Positions 47,488 through 60,711 are shown, counted from the first letter of the stretch. The stretch: 64,000 nt of DNA from Chrysomallon squamiferum (GCA_012295275.1 CM022672.1:32100265-32164264); one strand, 5' to 3'. Notes: generated from the sequence alone by a model not told the origin. Program-made: numbers and translations.

Positions 47488-48018
47488 CCTGTGTGTGTTT
47501 CTGTTTTTCTATCTCATTTTATTCTTTTATAATCCATCCATTTGTTTCTTATCGTCTAACTCTATACATAAATATAGACTGACACAGATATCTTATGAAA
47601 AACATTTACGTTCATCTTTCTCAGTGGCATTTTACTGTGTGTAGCAGTTTAACAATTGTTTTTCTTTTCTTACAGTTTCTCATTTCCTAGTAGAAAGTAT
47701 TTAATGTGAAATCATAATTTATTTTCAGTTTGATGGAATTAGATTTGGGAATAAATACTAAACTTATGCAAGGTAAGTGTTATTTTGATGTGCATATAAT
47801 AAATACAGATTGAAATCTTCATTATTTGACTTTAAAGATACTCAAACAAAACTGTGTTGTCCATTGTAACATTATATTTGCACACAGCAGCTTTCAGTAC
47901 AGATAATGAAAAGTTTCAGCTCCATTAAAACTGACTGAAATAAATGTGATTCATTGTTAGGGATATTATTTTTCATTTTATTTTATTTTATTTTATTTTA
48001 TTTTATTTTATTTTTTTA

Positions 48019-48080
<62 letters not shown>

Positions 48081-48289
48081 GTCATAACTCCTTCTTCTGT
48101 ACAAATGTGCTTCTTGTTGTGTTGCAGAGTGTTAATCATGAAGGTGGAGCAATGAAAAATTCAAAAGAGAAAAAGAAAAACAGTTAGAAATTTAAGTTGG
48201 ACTATAGAAAAATTGAAAACAACTTGGTGACTGGTGGATGAGAAAGTAGGTATCAGCAGCGTACATTTTCTAAACCCTCATCTCCCAAA

Positions 48290-49370
48290 TGTAACAGTTT
48301 TTTTTTTTTTAATTACTTCTTCCAAAATGATAAATTCACAAAATCTGGAATAATCATCCCCAGTATTGTTTGATGTAGTGCATTTATCATAAGCATTCTG
48401 TTTTCTGAACAGAAACTCACAGTGCGTTTCTGAAACTAACTTTCTCAACCTCCAAAAAGACTGACAATATGCATCACACAGCTGATTTTAACACTTGATA
48501 ATTTCTAACCTGAACATTATCCCGTGAATTATATACTAGAACAGCCTTTCCTGTCAATTTACTCTGAACTAATAAGTGTCCAAACTGTTTTGACCATTTA
48601 GATTGAAATGACACTCTTTTGAGAAAGAAAATTTCAACATCATTCTCATCAAAATTAAGAACTGACCTGTAACAATTATTGATTCTAAAATCATTCAATC
48701 CATTCTCACTTGAATTCTCTCTAAACTGTCCTGTCATTTTAAGTTCATGTTCCATTTTCAATTTAATTATCTGAAATTCTCTTTCATTGTCCCTCTCTTT
48801 ATATCTCCTTTTCTTGTCTTTCATACCCTGTCTTCTCTCTCTCTTTCATTTCTTTCATAGTCTCCTTTCTCTCTATCATTTTCATGTTCTGCTTTCTTAA
48901 GCTTTAATTTTTGTTTGAAGGTTTATATCTTTTAATAGTAGTGATTCTGCCATACTCTGAGTTACACCTATGTCATTACTGCCCCCACTCTCATTATCTA
49001 AAGAATTTCCAAATAAAGCCTCTGTTAATACTTTGCTGATTTCCTCTCTCTTGTCTGGGACTTGAAATATTATGAATATTTGCCAATAATGTTAGCTCAG
49101 CCCTTTTGGCTCTTTTTATAGAAGTTACACCAAGACTGTGCACTATGTCTTCATCCATAATTATTTGTGTTTTGATTTTATAATTTTATAATTTTCTTTA
49201 TTGTTATTATTTTATTTTGTTGTGTTTTCTCTAGTAGATATAAACATGAATTAGTTCTCATTAAATTGGGGAAATGCTCGATATATCCAAAGAAATAATT
49301 CCATAATAATTTGAAAAAACGAACTCTTACATTAATTATTTTTAAAATCCTGGATGAGAGCCACAACATT
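48290..49370 (-). pseudogene. Gag fragment of an LTR retrotransposon, copy B
   Basis: The open core 48824-48474 is the longest of the four (116 codons) and keeps the charged region (KDKKRRYKERDNEREFQI) in frame with the core motif DENDVEIFFLKRV. It ends at the same premature stop, then continues out of frame to a poly(A) run near 48297-48311 (plus-strand T run). Confidence 0.65.
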
Positions 49371-49431
49371 TACAATCCTGTCACAGAGCTCACACCATAA
49401 AACATCTTGGATATTTTATTAAGGCTCAGTC

Positions 49432-49790
49432 TAGGGTAACAAGGTGCTTTAATGGCCACCTAACAAGGAATTTAAAAACGAAACTGACAGCAGTCTATAT
49501 AAATCAATAATTCTGTCTATCCACTAGAGAAATACACAGAACACAAGTTATGGTACAAGTTATAAATGTGGCTTGATAATACATTATAGTTGATAAAACA
49601 ATTTAAATAACTTTTTCCAATGATAATAAATGAGATCATACAGCGAACAAAGGTATAATAGGAATATAATAGCTTTATTAAATGTTTTTGACACAGGTTA
49701 ATTACACATTACACCCTATCGAAATAAGAACAGAGAATGGCTTACTATACTGGTCCATAAAGGCAATGTCATTCAAAACATGGGTTGCGT
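49432..49790. other. Unit B-specific 359-base segment
   Basis: It lies between GGCTCAGT and CCTGACTGAACC, which are joined directly in A, C and D. No target-site duplication or inverted termini are visible. It lies in the region upstream of the possible primer-binding site, so it may be LTR sequence lost from the other copies, or a later insertion. Confidence 0.7.
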
Positions 49791-50809
49791 GCCTGACTGA
49801 ACCATTTGGTTTTTGTGTTGGGTTTTTCCTTTTCTCTTTGAATAACAAGTGCCAGGTGTTTAGAACAACCCAAAGCAGTTGAGAAATTAACAGCAAAAAT
49901 AAAAAATGTAGACATCACAGAAAACTAAATTTGTTATGCAATCTGAATTCCAGATGATCAGGCACCCTACCAGTGGATGATAAGGCTCCTCACCTCCAGC
50001 AGAGAATGACCAGACTCACCATCCCCATCACTAGACAACCAGACTCCTACAAACCTACCAGTGGAAGACTGCTGACTTGTATGTGTTCATTCTGTCTTAC
50101 CATAATTCTATGTAGTCTTCAAAATCGCTGTCCTCTAACAGATCAGCTGAGTGAATAATATAAGATTTCTCAGTGTTCTTATTTCAAACTGTTGAGGTTT
50201 AAAAAAGCACAGTATTCTATTTCTGATCTCTAGCATTATCCACAGTTATAATTTATATTCACTTTCTGCTGACTGTAACTTGTAATTTGTCTATTCAGGC
50301 TTTGTATTTGAGTAACAATGACTGTTTTGACTTCCAGAGGAAAATTGAACTGTGGCAACGTTTTCCTGTAATTTAAATATTTAAAATTGTTTGACTAATA
50401 TTTAGTAAGTAATAAACTGATGTGATTGTGCTGCCATGTACATACGTGTAGCTGATATAACTGAATGTGCTTTGTATAACATTTTCTTTGTTCATTTCAT
50501 GTGTGGCTTAAGACATAGCAATGTGACAAACATTTCATTTTTGTCAAGCTTGTCCTCGTAGTTCTATGTGAAGTGAAATTTACTTATTTTCAAACATCTC
50601 ATTTGGAAATAATATTAATCTTTTTTTTTTATTTTTTTTTTTCAGGTTGAACATGAGACCTCTAGAAGGAAAGGTGCCTCTAAGCTCTCTCTGTAACTTG
50701 CAAGAGTTTTTCTATTTTGTGAAAAAGGTGACATCTTCCAGAACTACACTTCAGTAGACATGAATATTATTATTTTGATATTTAATTGATTTCTATTTTT
50801 TATTACTTG

Positions 50810-50815
50810 AATAAA
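50810..50815 (+). promoter_or_regulatory. AATAAA poly(A) signal, unit B
   Basis: Located 53 bases after the terminal-exon stop, as in unit A. Confidence 0.6.
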
Positions 50816-51149
50816 TACTGTTTCTCTTTCAGTTCCTGGGTTTTTTGTTTCTAATTTTTTTACGCGATAGTCTGCAACTTGTAAGATTTATCTACTTCTT
50901 TTTTTTTTTTGAATATTTCTCTTCTTATTCATTGCTTAATGATAACTTTTAGTATTGTCATCATTTGTATTAAGTTAGGATTGTCTCTCATAAAATGCAC
51001 ACAGTGTCTTTCTTCCTTACATTCTTTAATTCATCATGATAGTATAATATTATAGACAACTGATAATATAATGTACAGAATTGACTCAAACATCTTTCTC
51101 TCTTGCCAGATATTCTGTCTTCTGTGCTGACCTACCTTTCACCCCAGTC

Positions 51150-51370
51150 ACACTGACAACATCCCACACACCTGAACAATACTGACAGACCACTACTGTT
51201 TTGTTTTTGTTAAGACAGTCTCAGTGACAACATCCCACACACCTGAACAATACTGACAGACCACTACTGTCTTGTTTTTGTTAAGACAGTCTCAGTGACA
51301 ACATCCCACACACCTGAACAATACTGACAGACCACTACTGTCTTGTTTTTGTTAAGACAGTCTCAGTGGC
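51150..51370. repeat. 71-bp tandem repeat, three copies
   Basis: The unit runs from GACAACATCCCACACACCTG to GTTAAGACAGTCTCAGT. Unit C has one copy (about 60225-60300); A and D lack the surrounding 0.4 kb altogether. Confidence 0.95.
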
Positions 51371-51794
51371 AGTGTTTGTAGATGTCCCAAGTGTCTTCCA
51401 GCACCCAAGTACTTGAATTCTAAACAAACAGAAATATATTTTACATATTTTTAGTGAAACCAAAGATTACAATAGATGCTTTATTTGAATCCCTCACATG
51501 TACTTAATACAAAACATTCCCTATAACCATTATTTGTCATATTACTTCTAGATATTTGTTCAGTTTTCCTTCTGACTATAGTTAAATGTTTTGCATGAAC
51601 TTTTGTTACATTGTTACCTTCATGATTATTTTTCAGAGAGGAGGAAAAGTGTCTGCTGTTTACTGCAAATACTTTTATAATAAGTAATAGTTAAATATGG
51701 ATCTTCTGTTTTCATTTCACTGACATTGTCTAGTGCCAGGAAACAAGCTAAAAATAGTCAGTAAAAATATTGTTAATATTAATTAAATGTTATT

Positions 51795-51800
<6 letters not shown>

Positions 51801-51849
<49 letters not shown>
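51801..51849. repeat. (AT)n microsatellite
   Basis: About 24 AT units; much shorter in A (41371-41382) and intermediate in C (60719-60746). Confidence 0.97.
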
Positions 51850-51850
<1 letters not shown>

Positions 51851-52321
51851 TGCATTTGATAAATACTTCCTAGCATTGTATATTAAAAAAGAAAAAGAAA
51901 GAAAACAAAAACAAAAATGTCTAACACCTTTAAGTAGGTAACTAGTAGTTGTAAAGTACAAATAATGGCTAGACTACTTTAAAATCTAATATAACAAAAT
52001 GTAATTTTTCTGATGCTAGGTGACTCTAAATATCATAATACATAATATTAATTTAAATAATCAGTGCGGCCCTTAAAGCAAATAGCAAACAGCAGAGCAG
52101 CCCCACATCAGCTAAACCTCAGTCAAGTATCATGTGAGAACAGAGTGAGCTGCCCTTGAAACTGCAAGCAAACATGACAGAAGCCTGATGCTGCAGCTGA
52201 TGATAGTTTGACAATAATTGTTAGCTGAGTTTTCTTGCAGATTTATAGACTTTGTGGTTGTTTGATTTGTGATTGTTTATTTATTTGTTGTTTTTTCTTC
52301 TTTTGTTCTTTTTTTTGAGAA

Positions 52322-52322
<1 letters not shown>

Positions 52323-52378
<56 letters not shown>
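52323..52378. repeat. (ATT)n microsatellite, unit B
   Basis: About 18 ATT units in the 3' flank of the unit. Confidence 0.95.
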
Positions 52379-53576
52379 GGTTATGCATTTATTTATTGAA
52401 TTAGAATTTTTCTTATTCTTAATTATTCCATTTGTTTCTTATTTTTTCTATTTCTTACTCATTTTTATTTTAAGATTTCAATTTTTGTTTATGATTATTA
52501 TTTTGATGTGTGTGTGTTTCAGTTTAGTGAAATCTCTTCTGAACAGTTAGGATTATCTAGTTCTGTCTCTAATTAAGCAATAATTAAAAACTAAACTATC
52601 TGAGTTGTGTTTTAAAATTTGATTATTTCAGATGAATACAATAATGATTTTGTGCGTTGAAATAATTCTTACAGTAGTAAGCCTTAAAGAAACATCTGAA
52701 AGTGTTATTTTTCTCTTCTTTCTGTACATATGTATTCACAAACAGACACACGTTTAACAGAATGGAAAAGTGATCTTTTTACCACATAGTTTTCAACTTT
52801 CTGTTCATATAAATGTTTTTGATATTTTATACAATTTTTGTTTCATTTAAAACTTCAAAAGATGTAAAAGTTTAAAAATGAATGGAAAGCAGATAACAAA
52901 ACAATGGACAAAGAAGTCATTTTTACATGTAATTTCATCATGTAGCTTTTTCTTAATTATTTACTGATATCATAATTTGGTTATTAATACTTGTCACTGT
53001 TTATGGTGTTATTCAGAATAAATCAACACGGAGATACAAAGTTAAAGTTCAGAAAACAGTTCATGTGATAATGAAATGAAACAACTGGAGTCTGTACTTG
53101 TTTTACTTGCTACCTCTTGTTGACAGAATCATTATACTGGAATTATTGAAATGAGTAAACATGAAATTATTGTCTGATCTGACTTGAGAACACATTTTTA
53201 TACAAACAAAGGCCCATAATTCTGATTATAGCTTATAACTGTTTTGACTAAAAATTGTTTTAACCTTAATTAATGGAAACTTCAGTTACTGGCAGAAATT
53301 AAATCCAGTTTTAAAATTTCATTTTATACTGACTTTAAATAGGTGTTAATGACAACTTCACTGTCTGACAGAAACAGGTCCAGTGTTAAAATCTCTTTGC
53401 TTTTAAAACTCAACACTGATAATTACTTACAAAAATAAATCCAGTTATTCTGTACTGTCAAAGGACTAGCATGATTTTATTTCAAAGTGCAAAGAATGAA
53501 TTTGTATTTGGGTTTCATATATTGCTATGAAACACTGCCAACTTCTTCACTGCTTATGCAAAACATTAAATAGGAT

Positions 53577-53960
53577 TATGAGTTAGTGTAGGTGTTAAGT
53601 TTAGTATTAGGTGTTTGTGTAGGTGTTAAGTTTAGTATTGTGGATTAGTGAAGGTGTAATGTTCAGTATTAGGTGTTAGTGTATTTGTAAGTTTAGTCTC
53701 TAGGTTTGTGTAGGTGTTAAGTTTAGTATTAGAGATTAATGTAGGTGTTAAGCTAATTATTAGGGTTAGTGTTGGTAGTAAGTTTAGGATTAGGGGTTAG
53801 TGTAGGTGTTAAGTTTATTATTAAGGTTAGTGTTGGTGTTAGGTTTAGTATTAGGGTTAGTGTTGGTGTTAAGTGTAGTATTACTGTATACAACTTATGG
53901 ACAGGGTTAGGATAAATTTAAATTTAGTGTTAGAGATAGGGTTAGGACTAATTCTAGTTC
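53577..53960. repeat. TTAGGG-like degenerate minisatellite, unit B
   Basis: About 11 copies of the 29-31-base unit; several internal copies contain exact TTAGGGTTAG words. Confidence 0.85.
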
Positions 53961-54453
53961 AGATTAAAATATATATTTATCTCAAGAGACACTTCATATA
54001 AGACTTGAACAATCTTATGATGAGTTTTAAGATAAAAATACATTCTTTAATTTGCCATACTTTTACGAGTGAGGTTTACGCCTAGGATTAGGATTAACTT
54101 CAGAGTTAGCGTTAGGTTTAAATATCTGAAAAATCTGCAAGACCTGGAAAGTCATATTATGAATTTCACAAGTAAGGTTAGCATTTTGATTAGGGTTAGG
54201 TCTCGGCTTAGTCTAACTTAGACACAGATTTAAATGTCAGTTTACCTGAAGAGATTTTCATTCAGTACAGACTGACAGTTTATAGATTTTTGGTGAAACT
54301 AAATGAGTTTTGAAAGAGAACATAGTTTTAACGAAAGCTTCGAAACATTCTTTTAAATGTTTTATTTTATATATGAATATATGTTTGATAAATCCGTTTG
54401 TAAAATAAAATAAAACAGACGAAAAGGAGAAGAAGAAGAAAATACGTACGTTG

Positions 54454-54549
54454 TCATATGACATGCTCGGTTGTATCCGGTGAAATAATCTCACTTTCTG
54501 TAACTAACATCTTCCCATACATAGGAACACTGCGCTGTTGTTTCACCAT
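54454..54549 (-). CDS. Small ORF in a strong Kozak context, unit B
   Basis: MVKQQRSVPMYGKMLVTESE, then IISPDTTEHVI and a stop. See the unit A entry for context. Confidence 0.35.
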   Translation of the reverse strand: MVKQQRSVPMYGKMLVTESEIISPDTTEHVI

Positions 54550-54604
54550 GGCTGGCCTCGTTGCGAAAACACACGCACATATTCATCATCAACATATTTC
54601 TTTA

Positions 54605-54705
54605 TCGTTTATCGATCGACTTCAATTCGGCCTGCAGCGCTCAAACTATAATAAAAAACTAGATCACCTCCCCATCCACATTACCCCACCCAGCTCTCAG
54701 TGTCC
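54605..54705 (-). promoter_or_regulatory. Promoter-like element, unit B
   Basis: Closest of the three to the 20.4-kb element: TTTGAGCGCTGC and AGTCGATCGATAAACG are identical. Confidence 0.45.
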
Positions 54706-55504
54706 GCTGCCGATCTGGTGCACTTCACCTGGAACAAGTAACTGAGAGAAAGGTTTACAATAATTGAGGGATCACGTTCCCGAAGATGTCACCATAACGA
54801 CTCAGTCAACCAGAAGTGTCGTTTGAAGTCTGTCGTAATAAAGAGAATCACTGTGTCGTTATTTTGTTTACTACTCATGCGATGTTCGTTTCGTGCTGTG
54901 CTTAATTTTGATCACTAAATTTGAACTTTTGTCTAAAGTTATACTATTTTTTCCGATATCATCACTGAATCAGTTCATCAGTGTGATACTAAACTTGGAC
55001 GAACATTAATTTACCAATTAAATAGGGCTCGGAAACCCAAGAAGATGATCCAAAACGACCACCAACATTTCATAGGAATTATAAACATGAGCGGATGATG
55101 TTAGTGATCATTAGCATATGTTTTTGATGTTGGGATTTATGTACTTACATGTGCCAGTAATTAATTAAACTTTATGGGTATATGTTCTCATTAATTTTTT
55201 TTATTGCTTTTAAGTTGTAGCAATTCTGAGATGTTTTTTTATTTTATTTTTTGCAGTGCATGAAAAGTGGAAAATATCAATCATTTCTTGAAATCCATTT
55301 TCCAGATCTGGTCTATTGGATTGTATGACACACTTCAGGTATTTATATTTAACATTTTATTTATTTATTATTATTATTATTATATTTGTTTCTTTTATGT
55401 AAGATCAGTGTTCATATACTTTGCTGTGATGGAAGATATGTTTTGTCAGATCCTGTTTTGTTTTTGTTTTGTATTTTTAACAATACTGTAACAAAACATT
55501 TCAG

Positions 55505-55728
55505 ACTGATATGTCAGATGAAGATGAGCCTTGTGAGGATGACCAAGTATATGAGGACAGTGTTTGTGATGTAGTTACATCACAAGATGACAGCTCTGAT
55601 GATCATAGTAATAATTTCTCATTATACAAGGACAGTGTTTGTGATTTAGTTACATCACAAGATGATAGCTCTGATGATCATAGTAATAATTTCTCCTTAC
55701 GGGGAAAGTGAAGAAGACAAAATTTCAA
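55505..55728 (+). repeat. Acidic exon with two 75-bp repeats (unit C)
   Basis: Two copies of the 25-residue repeat DSVCD(V/L)VTSQDDSSDDHSNN, the second ending SLRGK. Confidence 0.85.
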
Positions 55729-56335
55729 GTAAGATGTAACGATATTTTTTCCCAATCATTCACACACACGTTATTACATTCAGTCAAAAGCTACTACAAA
55801 CTCTTTATTACTTTTACAAGTCATATATAATTTGAAAAGTATGAGTTTCACACACATTTCTGCTGTCAGGTCTTTTACTGAGATAAACATTTGTCTGTCA
55901 ACAGAAACCAGTAATGAAAGATGTGTTTCTTCAAAAAGGGTAATGAAACTATTAAGAGAAAATCCTTGTTACCTTGATTCATTGATTGTTATCAATTGTG
56001 AGTTATTTCCCTTCCTTTATGTTTTTTATCTTTCTTACAGTTAAACCAGAGTTAATAACCAAAACGTGGTAAATGTTTCACATATCAGATAGTTAAGTTA
56101 TATGATGTCACTCTACTTGTGCTGTAGTGTTGCCTTTTATGTAATTATCATCACACTGAATAAATAAGTAATTTTTCTGTGTTTTATGAAGACATGCAAA
56201 ATAATATAGTTCATATTTACAACACAAAACTGATCAAGAATTCATTCATAGTTAAAGTGGACACAATTTTTATATATATTTTACATTTTTACAAGTTAAA
56301 GTCTGATTGTGTTTTGTTTTCCTTTATTTACTTTT

Positions 56336-56350
56336 TATTTATTTATTAAT

Positions 56351-56417
<67 letters not shown>

Positions 56418-56420
56418 TTT
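56336..56420. repeat. (TTTA)n microsatellite
   Basis: About 20 units, expanded compared with unit B (46919-46951). Confidence 0.96.
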
Positions 56421-57719
56421 TTTTATTTTTATATTTTTATATTTTATTTTTTGCCTGCAAATCAAAATTAATAATAAATTATAACAGTAATAATTTATAG
56501 TTTAGAAGTATATTAGTCTTGCTTTTACTCTCTACGTTTTGTTTTTAGTCTAAGGTTTGTGTATTTTATTCTAAAGATTGTTTCCATCTAATGTTAAAAT
56601 AAATATAATTAGATGAATGTGTGATTAAGTCATAATTGGTGTACACTTTGTGAAAAGTACAGGTTTAGGTTACACTTTGTTCTGTTTTTTTAAATTTAAT
56701 AGTTAATCATTATAATGATAATTTATTTAGCCATTCTTTTACTTTTTCTGTTGCAAAAATTCATCCTAAAAATAGTTTACAACAAGCTTTAATAAAATTT
56801 AATATTTCAGTCAAATAACAAAACTTAAGCCACTAATACCATGGAGTAATGTTAAAAGATTTATTATGTTTCTAGTAATTCAAAAGAAAATATTTTTTTG
56901 TCAGAGTAACATCACCTTTTATTAGTTCATTCTCACAATATATATATGTATATATATATATATTTATATTTATACGTGTGTGTGTTTGTGTTTTTCTATC
57001 TCATTTTATTCTTTTATCATCCATCCATTTGTTTCTCATCATCTCACTGTATACATAAGTTTAGACTGACACAGATATCTTATGAAAAACATTCACATTC
57101 ATCTTTCTCAGTAGCATTTTACTGTGTGTAGCAGTTTAACAATTGTCTTTTGTGATTCTTACAGTTTCTCATTTCCTAGTAAAAAGCATTTCATGTGAAA
57201 TCATCATTTCTTTTCAGTTTGGTGGTATTAGATTTGGGAATAAATACTAAACTTATGCAAGGTAAGTGTTGTTTTTTTATGTGCATATAATAAATACAGA
57301 TTGAAATCTTCCTTATTTGACTTTAAAGATACTGAAACAAAACTGTGGTGTTCATTGTAACATTATATTTGCACACAGCAGCTTTGATTACAGATAATGA
57401 AAAGTTTCAGCTCCATTAAAACTGAATGAAATAAATGTGATTCATTGTTAGGGATATTATTCATTTTATTTTATTTTATTTTATTTATTATTATTCTTAT
57501 TATGATTATTATTATTATTATTATTTTAACTCCTTCTGTACAAATGTGCTTCTTGTTGTGTTGCAGAGTATTAATCATGAAGGTGGAGCAATGAAAAATT
57601 CAAAAGAGAAAAAGAAAAACAGTTAGAAATTTAAGTTGGACTATAGAAAAATTAAAAACAACTTGGTGACTGAGAAAGTAGGTATCAGCAGCGTACATGT
57701 TCTAAACCCTGATCTCCCA

Positions 57720-58800
57720 AATGTAACAATTTTTTATTTTTTTAAATTATTTCTTCCAAAATGATAAATTCACAAAATCTGGAATAATCATCCCCAGTAT
57801 TGTTTGATGTAGTGCATTTATCATAAGCATTCTGTTTTCTGAACAGAAACTCACAGTGCATTTCTGAAACTAACTTTCTGAACCTCCAAAAAGACTGACA
57901 ATATGCATCACACAGCTGATTTTAACACTTCATAATTTCTAACCTGAACATTATCCAGTGAATTATATACTAGAACAGCCTTTCCTGTCAATTTACTCTG
58001 AACTAATAAGTGTCCAAACTGTTTTGGCCATTTAGATACCAACCACACTCTTTTGAGAAAGAAAATTTCAACATCATTTTCATCCAAATCAGTAACCGAA
58101 ACAATTATTGATTCTAAAACCATTCGATCCATTCTCACTTGAATTCTCTCTAAACTGTCCTCTCGTTTTAAGTTCATGTTCCATTTTCAATTGAATTATC
58201 AGAAATTCTCTTTCATTGTGTCTCTCTTTATCTCTCCTTTTCTTGTCTTTCATACCCTGTCTTCTCTCTATCTTTCATTTCTTTCATATTCTCTTTTCTC
58301 TCTATCATTTTCATGTTCTACTTTCTTAAGCTTTAATTTTTGTTTGAAGGTTTATATCCTTTAATAGTAGTGATTCTGCCATACTCTGAATTACACCTAT
58401 ATCATTACTTCCCCCACTCTCATTGGCTAAAGAATCTCCAAATAAAGCCTCTGTTAATACTTCTCTGATTTGCTCTCTCTTGATGTGTTTCTTGAAATAT
58501 TATGAATATTTGTCAATTCTGTTAGCTCAGCCCTCTTAGCTCTTTTTATAGAAGTTACACCAAGACTGTGCACTATATCTTGATCCGTAATAATTTCTGT
58601 TCTGATTTTATAATTTTATAATGTTTTTTATTCTTATTATTTTGTTTTGTTATGTTTTCTCTAGTAGATATAAACATGAATTAGCTGTCATCAAATTGGG
58701 GAAATACTCGATATATCCAAAGAAATAATTCCATAAGAATTTGAGAAAACGAACTCCCACATTAATTATTTTTAAAATCTTGGATGAGAGCCCCAACTTT
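57720..58800 (-). pseudogene. Gag fragment of an LTR retrotransposon, copy C
   Basis: The open core is 58177-57908, with VTDLDENDVEIFFLKRVWLV and GHLLVQSKLTGKAV. A small deletion shared with copy D (near 58095) shifts the part upstream of VTDLDEN. It has the same premature stop and out-of-frame continuation as the other copies. Confidence 0.6.
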
Positions 58801-59883
58801 TATAATCCTGTCTAAGGGCTCATACCATAAAACATCTTGTATATTTTATTAAGGCTCAGCCTGACTGAACCATTTGGTTTTCATGTTGGGTTTTTCCTTT
58901 TCTCTTTAAATAACAAGTGCCAGGTGTTTAAAACAACCCAAAGCAGTTGAGAAATTTACGGGAAAAATAAAACATGCGGACATCACAGAAAACTAAATTT
59001 GTTATGCAATCTGAATTCCAGATGATCAGGCACCCCTACCAGTGGATGATAAGGCTCCTCACCTCCAGCAGAGAATGACCAGACTCACCATCCCCATCAC
59101 TAGACAACCAGACTCCTACAAACCTACCAGTGGAAGACTGCTGACTTGTATGTGTTCATTCTGTCTTACCATAATTCTATGTAGTCTTCCAAATCTCTGT
59201 CCTCTAACAGATCAGCTGAGTGAATAATATAAGATTTCTCAGTGTTCTTATTTCAAACTGTTGAGGTTTAAAAAAGTGCAGTATTCTATTTCTGATCTTT
59301 AGCATTATCCACAGTTATAATTTATATTCACTTTCTGCTAATTGTAACTTGTATTTGTAATCTGTCTATGAAGGCTCTATATCTGAGGAAAAATGACTCT
59401 TCTGACTTCCAGTGGAAAATTGAGCTGTGGCAATATTTTCCAGTAATTTAAAAATTTGAAATTGTTTGACTAATATTTAGTAAGTAATAAACTGATGTGA
59501 TTGTGCTGTCATGTACATACATGTGTAGCTGATATAACTCAATGTGCTTTGTGTGACATTTTCTTTGTTCATTTCATGTGTGGCATAAGACATAGCAATT
59601 TGACAAACATTTCATTTTTGTCAAGCATGTCCTCGCATGTGAAGTGAATTTTACTTATTTTCAAGCATCTCATTTGGGAAGAACATTGTTATTTTGTATT
59701 ATATATTTTTTTCAGAACAAGAACATGAGACCTCTAGAAGGAAAGGTGCCTCTAAGCTCTGTCCATAACTTGCAAGAGGTTTTCTATTTTGTGAAAAAGG
59801 TGACATCTTGCCAGAACTACACTTCAGTAGACATGAATATTTTTTATTTTGATATATAATTGATTCCTATTTTTTATTACTTG

Positions 59884-59889
59884 AATAAA
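59884..59889 (+). promoter_or_regulatory. AATAAA poly(A) signal, unit C
   Basis: Downstream of the terminal exon, in the same context as A and B. Confidence 0.55.
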
Positions 59890-60711
59890 TACTGTTTCTC
59901 TTTCAATTCCTGGGTTTTTTGTTTGTAATTTTTTTACGCAATAGTCTGCAACTTGTAAGATTTATCTACTTCTTTTTTTTTTGGGAATATTTCTCTTCTT
60001 ATTCATTGCTTAATGATAACTTTTAGTATTGTCATCATTTGTAATAAGTTAGGATTGTCTCATAAAATGCACACAATATCTTTCTTCCTTACATTCTTTA
60101 ATTCATGATGATAGTATAATATTTTAGATAACTGATAATATAATGTACAGAATTGACTCAGACATCTTTCTCTCTTGCCAGATATTCTGTCTTTTCTGCT
60201 GACCTACCTTTCACCCCAGTCACACTGACAACATCTCACACACCTGAACAATACTGACAGACCACTACTGTCTTGCTTTTGTTAAGATACTCTCAGTGGC
60301 AGTGTTTGCAGATGTCCTAAATGTCTTCCAGCACCCAAGTACTTTAATTCTAAACAAACAGAAATACACTTTATATGTTTTCAGTGCAACCAAAGATTAC
60401 AATGGATGCTTTATTTGAATCCCTCACATGTACTTAATACAAAACATTCCCTATAACCATTATTTGTCATATTACTTCTAGATATTTCTACAGTTCTCCT
60501 GACTGTAGTTAAATGTTTTGCATGAACAACTGTTACATTGTTACCTTCATGATTATTTTTCAGAGGGGAGGAAAAGTGTCTGCTGTTTACTGCAAATACA
60601 TTTATAATAAGTAATAGTTAATTACGGGATCTTCTGTTTTCATTTTACTGACATTGTCTAGTGCCAGGAAACAAACCAAAAATATTGTCAATATTAATTA
60701 AATGTTATTTT

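Larger units (their letters stand above)
45550..50757 (+). pseudogene. Array gene, unit B: row of exon cassettes
   Basis: Cassettes: 45550 onward (YVESDRHLLHIKPVVDEVSH; the GC donor of unit A reads GCACGT here), 45914-45995 (in-frame stop TGA), 46160-46306 (one 75-base repeat, ends SLRGK and a stop after a one-base change shared with C), 46450-46519 (open: SFTEIDICLSTETSNERCVS), 47729-47772, 48128 onward (stop after KKKNS), 49954-50078 and terminal 50646-50757 with AATAAA at 50810. Frame breaks differ from those of unit A. Confidence 0.5.
44466..55134 (+). repeat. Array unit B (about 10.7 kb)
   Basis: It has the same order as unit A. It differs by an extra 359-base segment at 49432-49790, three copies of a 71-base repeat at 51150-51370, a longer (AT)n run at 51801-51849, a longer TTAGGG-like array and only one 75-base coding repeat. 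Confidence 0.95.
55257..59859 (+). pseudogene. Array gene, unit C: row of exon cassettes
   Basis: Exon 1 is missing with the 5' truncation. Exon 2 (55257-55338) is open in the frame ending SIGLYDTLQ and joins exon 3 (55505-55728) in phase: TDMSDEDEPCEDDQVYEDSV, two 75-base repeats, then SLRGK and a stop. Exon 4 (55870-55939) is open and its phase would fit exon 3 but for that stop. Then come 57218-57261, 57567 onward, 59022-59147 (fully open, DDQAPLPVDDKAPHLQQ) and the terminal exon from 59716 (NMRPLEGKVPLSSVHNLQ, running on to a stop at 59857). AATAAA lies at 59884. This is the least damaged copy in exons 2-4 and 7. Confidence 0.5.

Noticed and set aside
54458-54745. 95-codon plus-strand ORF shared by units A and B
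   Set aside because: It overlaps the CpG-rich module antisense to the Kozak-start ORF, is frameshifted in C, and has a His/Thr run from AC-rich DNA; more likely a shadow of a promoter region.
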